Below are positions 15,590 through 16,425 of a stretch of 16,425 nt of DNA, piece after piece. Made by a program: the position numbers and the translations under genes. Origin of the DNA: Gaiellales bacterium (GTDB lineage Bacteria; Actinomycetota; Thermoleophilia; Gaiellales; F1-60-MAGs149); the NCBI GenBank assembly GCA_030831375.1, contig JAURLF010000197.1, positions 1-16,425 of the forward strand. The letters are read 5' to 3'. The notes below the pieces were generated by a model. It saw only the letters and a program-made list of their open reading frames with translations, made no database searches and was not told where the DNA came from. The first letter of the stretch is position 1. Each line of letters begins with the position of its first letter.

Positions 15590-16028
15590 GCGCCCGCCGA
15601 TCCCGACCCGCGCGGACTTCCCCGTGTTCCGCGCGATCACGACGCGTTGGATGGACAACGACGCCTACGGGCACGTCAACAACGTCGTCTACTACAGCTG
15701 GTTCGACACCGCCGTCAACGCGCACCTCGTCGAGCACGGCGCGCTCGACCCGGCCGCGGGCGATGTCGTCGGCGTGGTCGTGGAGACGATGTGCCGCTAC
15801 CACGCGCCGATCAGCTTCCCCGAGCCCGTCGAGGCGGGCCTGCGCGTCGACCGCGTCGGCGACACGTCGGTGCGCTACGCGCTCGGGATCTTCCGCGTCG
15901 GCGAGGAGCGGGCGGCCGCCGACGGGCACTTCGTGCACGTCTACGTGGAGCGCGACGCGATGCGCCCCGTGCCCGTCCCCGACGCCGTTTGCCGCGCCGT
16001 GCTTCCACTGACGGCCGACCGGCCGTAA
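15582..16028 (+). CDS. Hotdog-fold acyl-CoA thioesterase (4HBT family)
   Basis: These small enzymes hydrolyse acyl-CoA thioesters to free acid and CoA in the cytoplasm. The 148 residues are typical of the 4-hydroxybenzoyl-CoA thioesterase family. The signature TRWMDNDAYGHVNNVVYY (21-38) carries the likely catalytic Asp27 and the GHVNN helix start. The pattern ETMCRYHAPISF (about 69-80) and the closing beta strands of the hotdog fold follow. The start is the GTG at 15582, with -10-like TAGGCT exactly 6 nt upstream and no Shine-Dalgarno, so probably leaderless. It is divergent from the methyltransferase/DUF3891/BKACE unit and lies 72 bp before an acyl-CoA dehydrogenase on its own strand. It may hydrolyse a product of one of those enzymes; the acyl group is unknown. 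Confidence 0.92.
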   Translation: MSERPPIPTRADFPVFRAITTRWMDNDAYGHVNNVVYYSWFDTAVNAHLVEHGALDPAAGDVVGVVVETMCRYHAPISFPEPVEAGLRVDRVGDTSVRYALGIFRVGEERAAADGHFVHVYVERDAMRPVPVPDAVCRAVLPLTADRP

Positions 16029-16051
16029 TCTTCCGCGCGGCGAAGCATTCA

Positions 16052-16072
16052 GCGGGGCCGCTCCGGCCCCGC
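16052..16072 (+). terminator. 9-bp GC hairpin after the thioesterase gene
   Basis: GCGGGGCCG (16052-16060) pairs perfectly with CGGCCCCGC (16064-16072) around a 3-nt loop, 23 nt after the thioesterase stop. No T-tract follows. It may be a U-less terminator, or a structure in the leader of the acyl-CoA dehydrogenase gene, whose weak Shine-Dalgarno AGGGAG lies just downstream at about 16085-16090. Confidence 0.5.
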
Positions 16073-16100
16073 CCGACAGACGACAGGGAGACGGACCGGC

Positions 16101-16425
16101 ATGCCCCTCAAGGAGCGGATCAGCGCCTTCGACGGCCTCGACATCACGGACGAGCAGCGCGAGATCCTGGAGGCGATCCGCGCGTTCGTCGACCAGGAGA
16201 TCATCCCCGTCGCCAAGGAGCTCGAGGCGAGGGACGAGTTCCCGGCGAAGATCGTCGACGGCCTGCGCGAGATGGGCGCCTTCGGCATGCGCATCCCGAC
16301 CGAGTACGGCGGCCTCGGCCTCGACCTCGTCACGTACGCGCTCGCGATCGCCGAGCTGACGCGCGGCTGGATGGCCGTGTCGGGCATCGTCAACGGCCAG
16401 TACATCGTCGGCGGCATGATCGGCG
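16101..16425 (+). CDS. Acyl-CoA dehydrogenase, N-terminal part (3' end outside window)
   Basis: The 108 codons present encode the N-terminal alpha-helical domain of an FAD-dependent acyl-CoA dehydrogenase, which introduces the 2,3 double bond into acyl-CoA. Visible: ITDEQREILEAIRAFVDQEI (15-34), then EFPAKIVDGLREMGAFGMRIPTEYGGLGLD, the typical 'lG.lgi..peeyGG.G' stretch, then AIAELTRGWMAVSGIVNGQ. The catalytic base and FAD contacts lie beyond the window edge, so the substrate class is open. The ATG at 16101 follows AGGGAG with about a 10-nt spacer. The preceding hairpin may separate it from the thioesterase gene or regulate it. Confidence 0.9.
   Translation, partial: MPLKERISAFDGLDITDEQREILEAIRAFVDQEIIPVAKELEARDEFPAKIVDGLREMGAFGMRIPTEYGGLGLDLVTYALAIAELTRGWMAVSGIVNGQYIVGGMIG

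Noticed and set aside
14747..15658. A possible N-terminal fusion extending the DUF3891 frame upstream through the methyltransferase gene.
   Set aside because: The extension is Arg/Ala-rich and lies out of phase in the methyltransferase gene; the family N-terminus begins at the GTG at 14746.

Overview
The window is very GC-rich, chromosomal, densely packed bacterial DNA with many GTG starts and 4-8 nt gene overlaps. This style, the glmU-prs-L25-pth order, the ClpB and L25 types and a secreted beta-helix protein with an Arg/Ala/Val-rich C-terminal domain suggest a high-GC actinobacterium, perhaps class Thermoleophilia (Solirubrobacterales-like). That placement is inference from protein style, not from a marker gene. 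No tRNA, rRNA, CRISPR array, insertion sequence or phage gene was seen.

Layout. (1) 1-2440, plus strand: the C-terminal 60% or so of the disaggregase ClpB, then, 2 nt later, an unrecognised multi-pass membrane protein and a hairpin. (2) 2546-10644, minus strand: a head-to-tail run transcribed right to left: secreted beta-helix protein, Bcp/PrxQ peroxiredoxin, GlmU, PRPP synthetase, ribosomal protein L25, peptidyl-tRNA hydrolase, and a molybdenum hydroxylase large subunit that stands without its usual FAD and iron-sulfur partners. The core is the conserved housekeeping string known from Bacillus as gcaD-prs-ctc-spoVC. (3) 10743-12341, plus strand: a YtcJ-like metal-dependent amidohydrolase, divergent from the secreted protein across a 98-bp region with a dyad and a tandem repeat. 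(4) 12343-12977, minus strand: a VapBC toxin-antitoxin pair with a duplicated operator-like element in front. (5) 13080-15564, minus strand: a tightly coupled three-gene unit of SAM methyltransferase, DUF3891 protein and beta-keto acid cleavage enzyme (BKACE, DUF849). (6) 15582-16425, plus strand: a hotdog-fold thioesterase and the start of an acyl-CoA dehydrogenase.

The two most interesting points lie in regions 4 to 6. The methyltransferase and the thioesterase start 17 bp apart, back to back. Each GTG is preceded, exactly 6 nt upstream, by a TANNNT hexamer, and the two hexamers overlap on opposite strands, which looks like one symmetric bidirectional leaderless promoter. It would tie the BKACE unit to the thioesterase/acyl-CoA dehydrogenase side, suggesting a joint acyl-CoA or beta-keto acid catabolic module. 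BKACE plus a 4HBT thioesterase is the pairing used in carnitine degradation, but no carnitine dehydrogenase is in the window, so the substrate is open.
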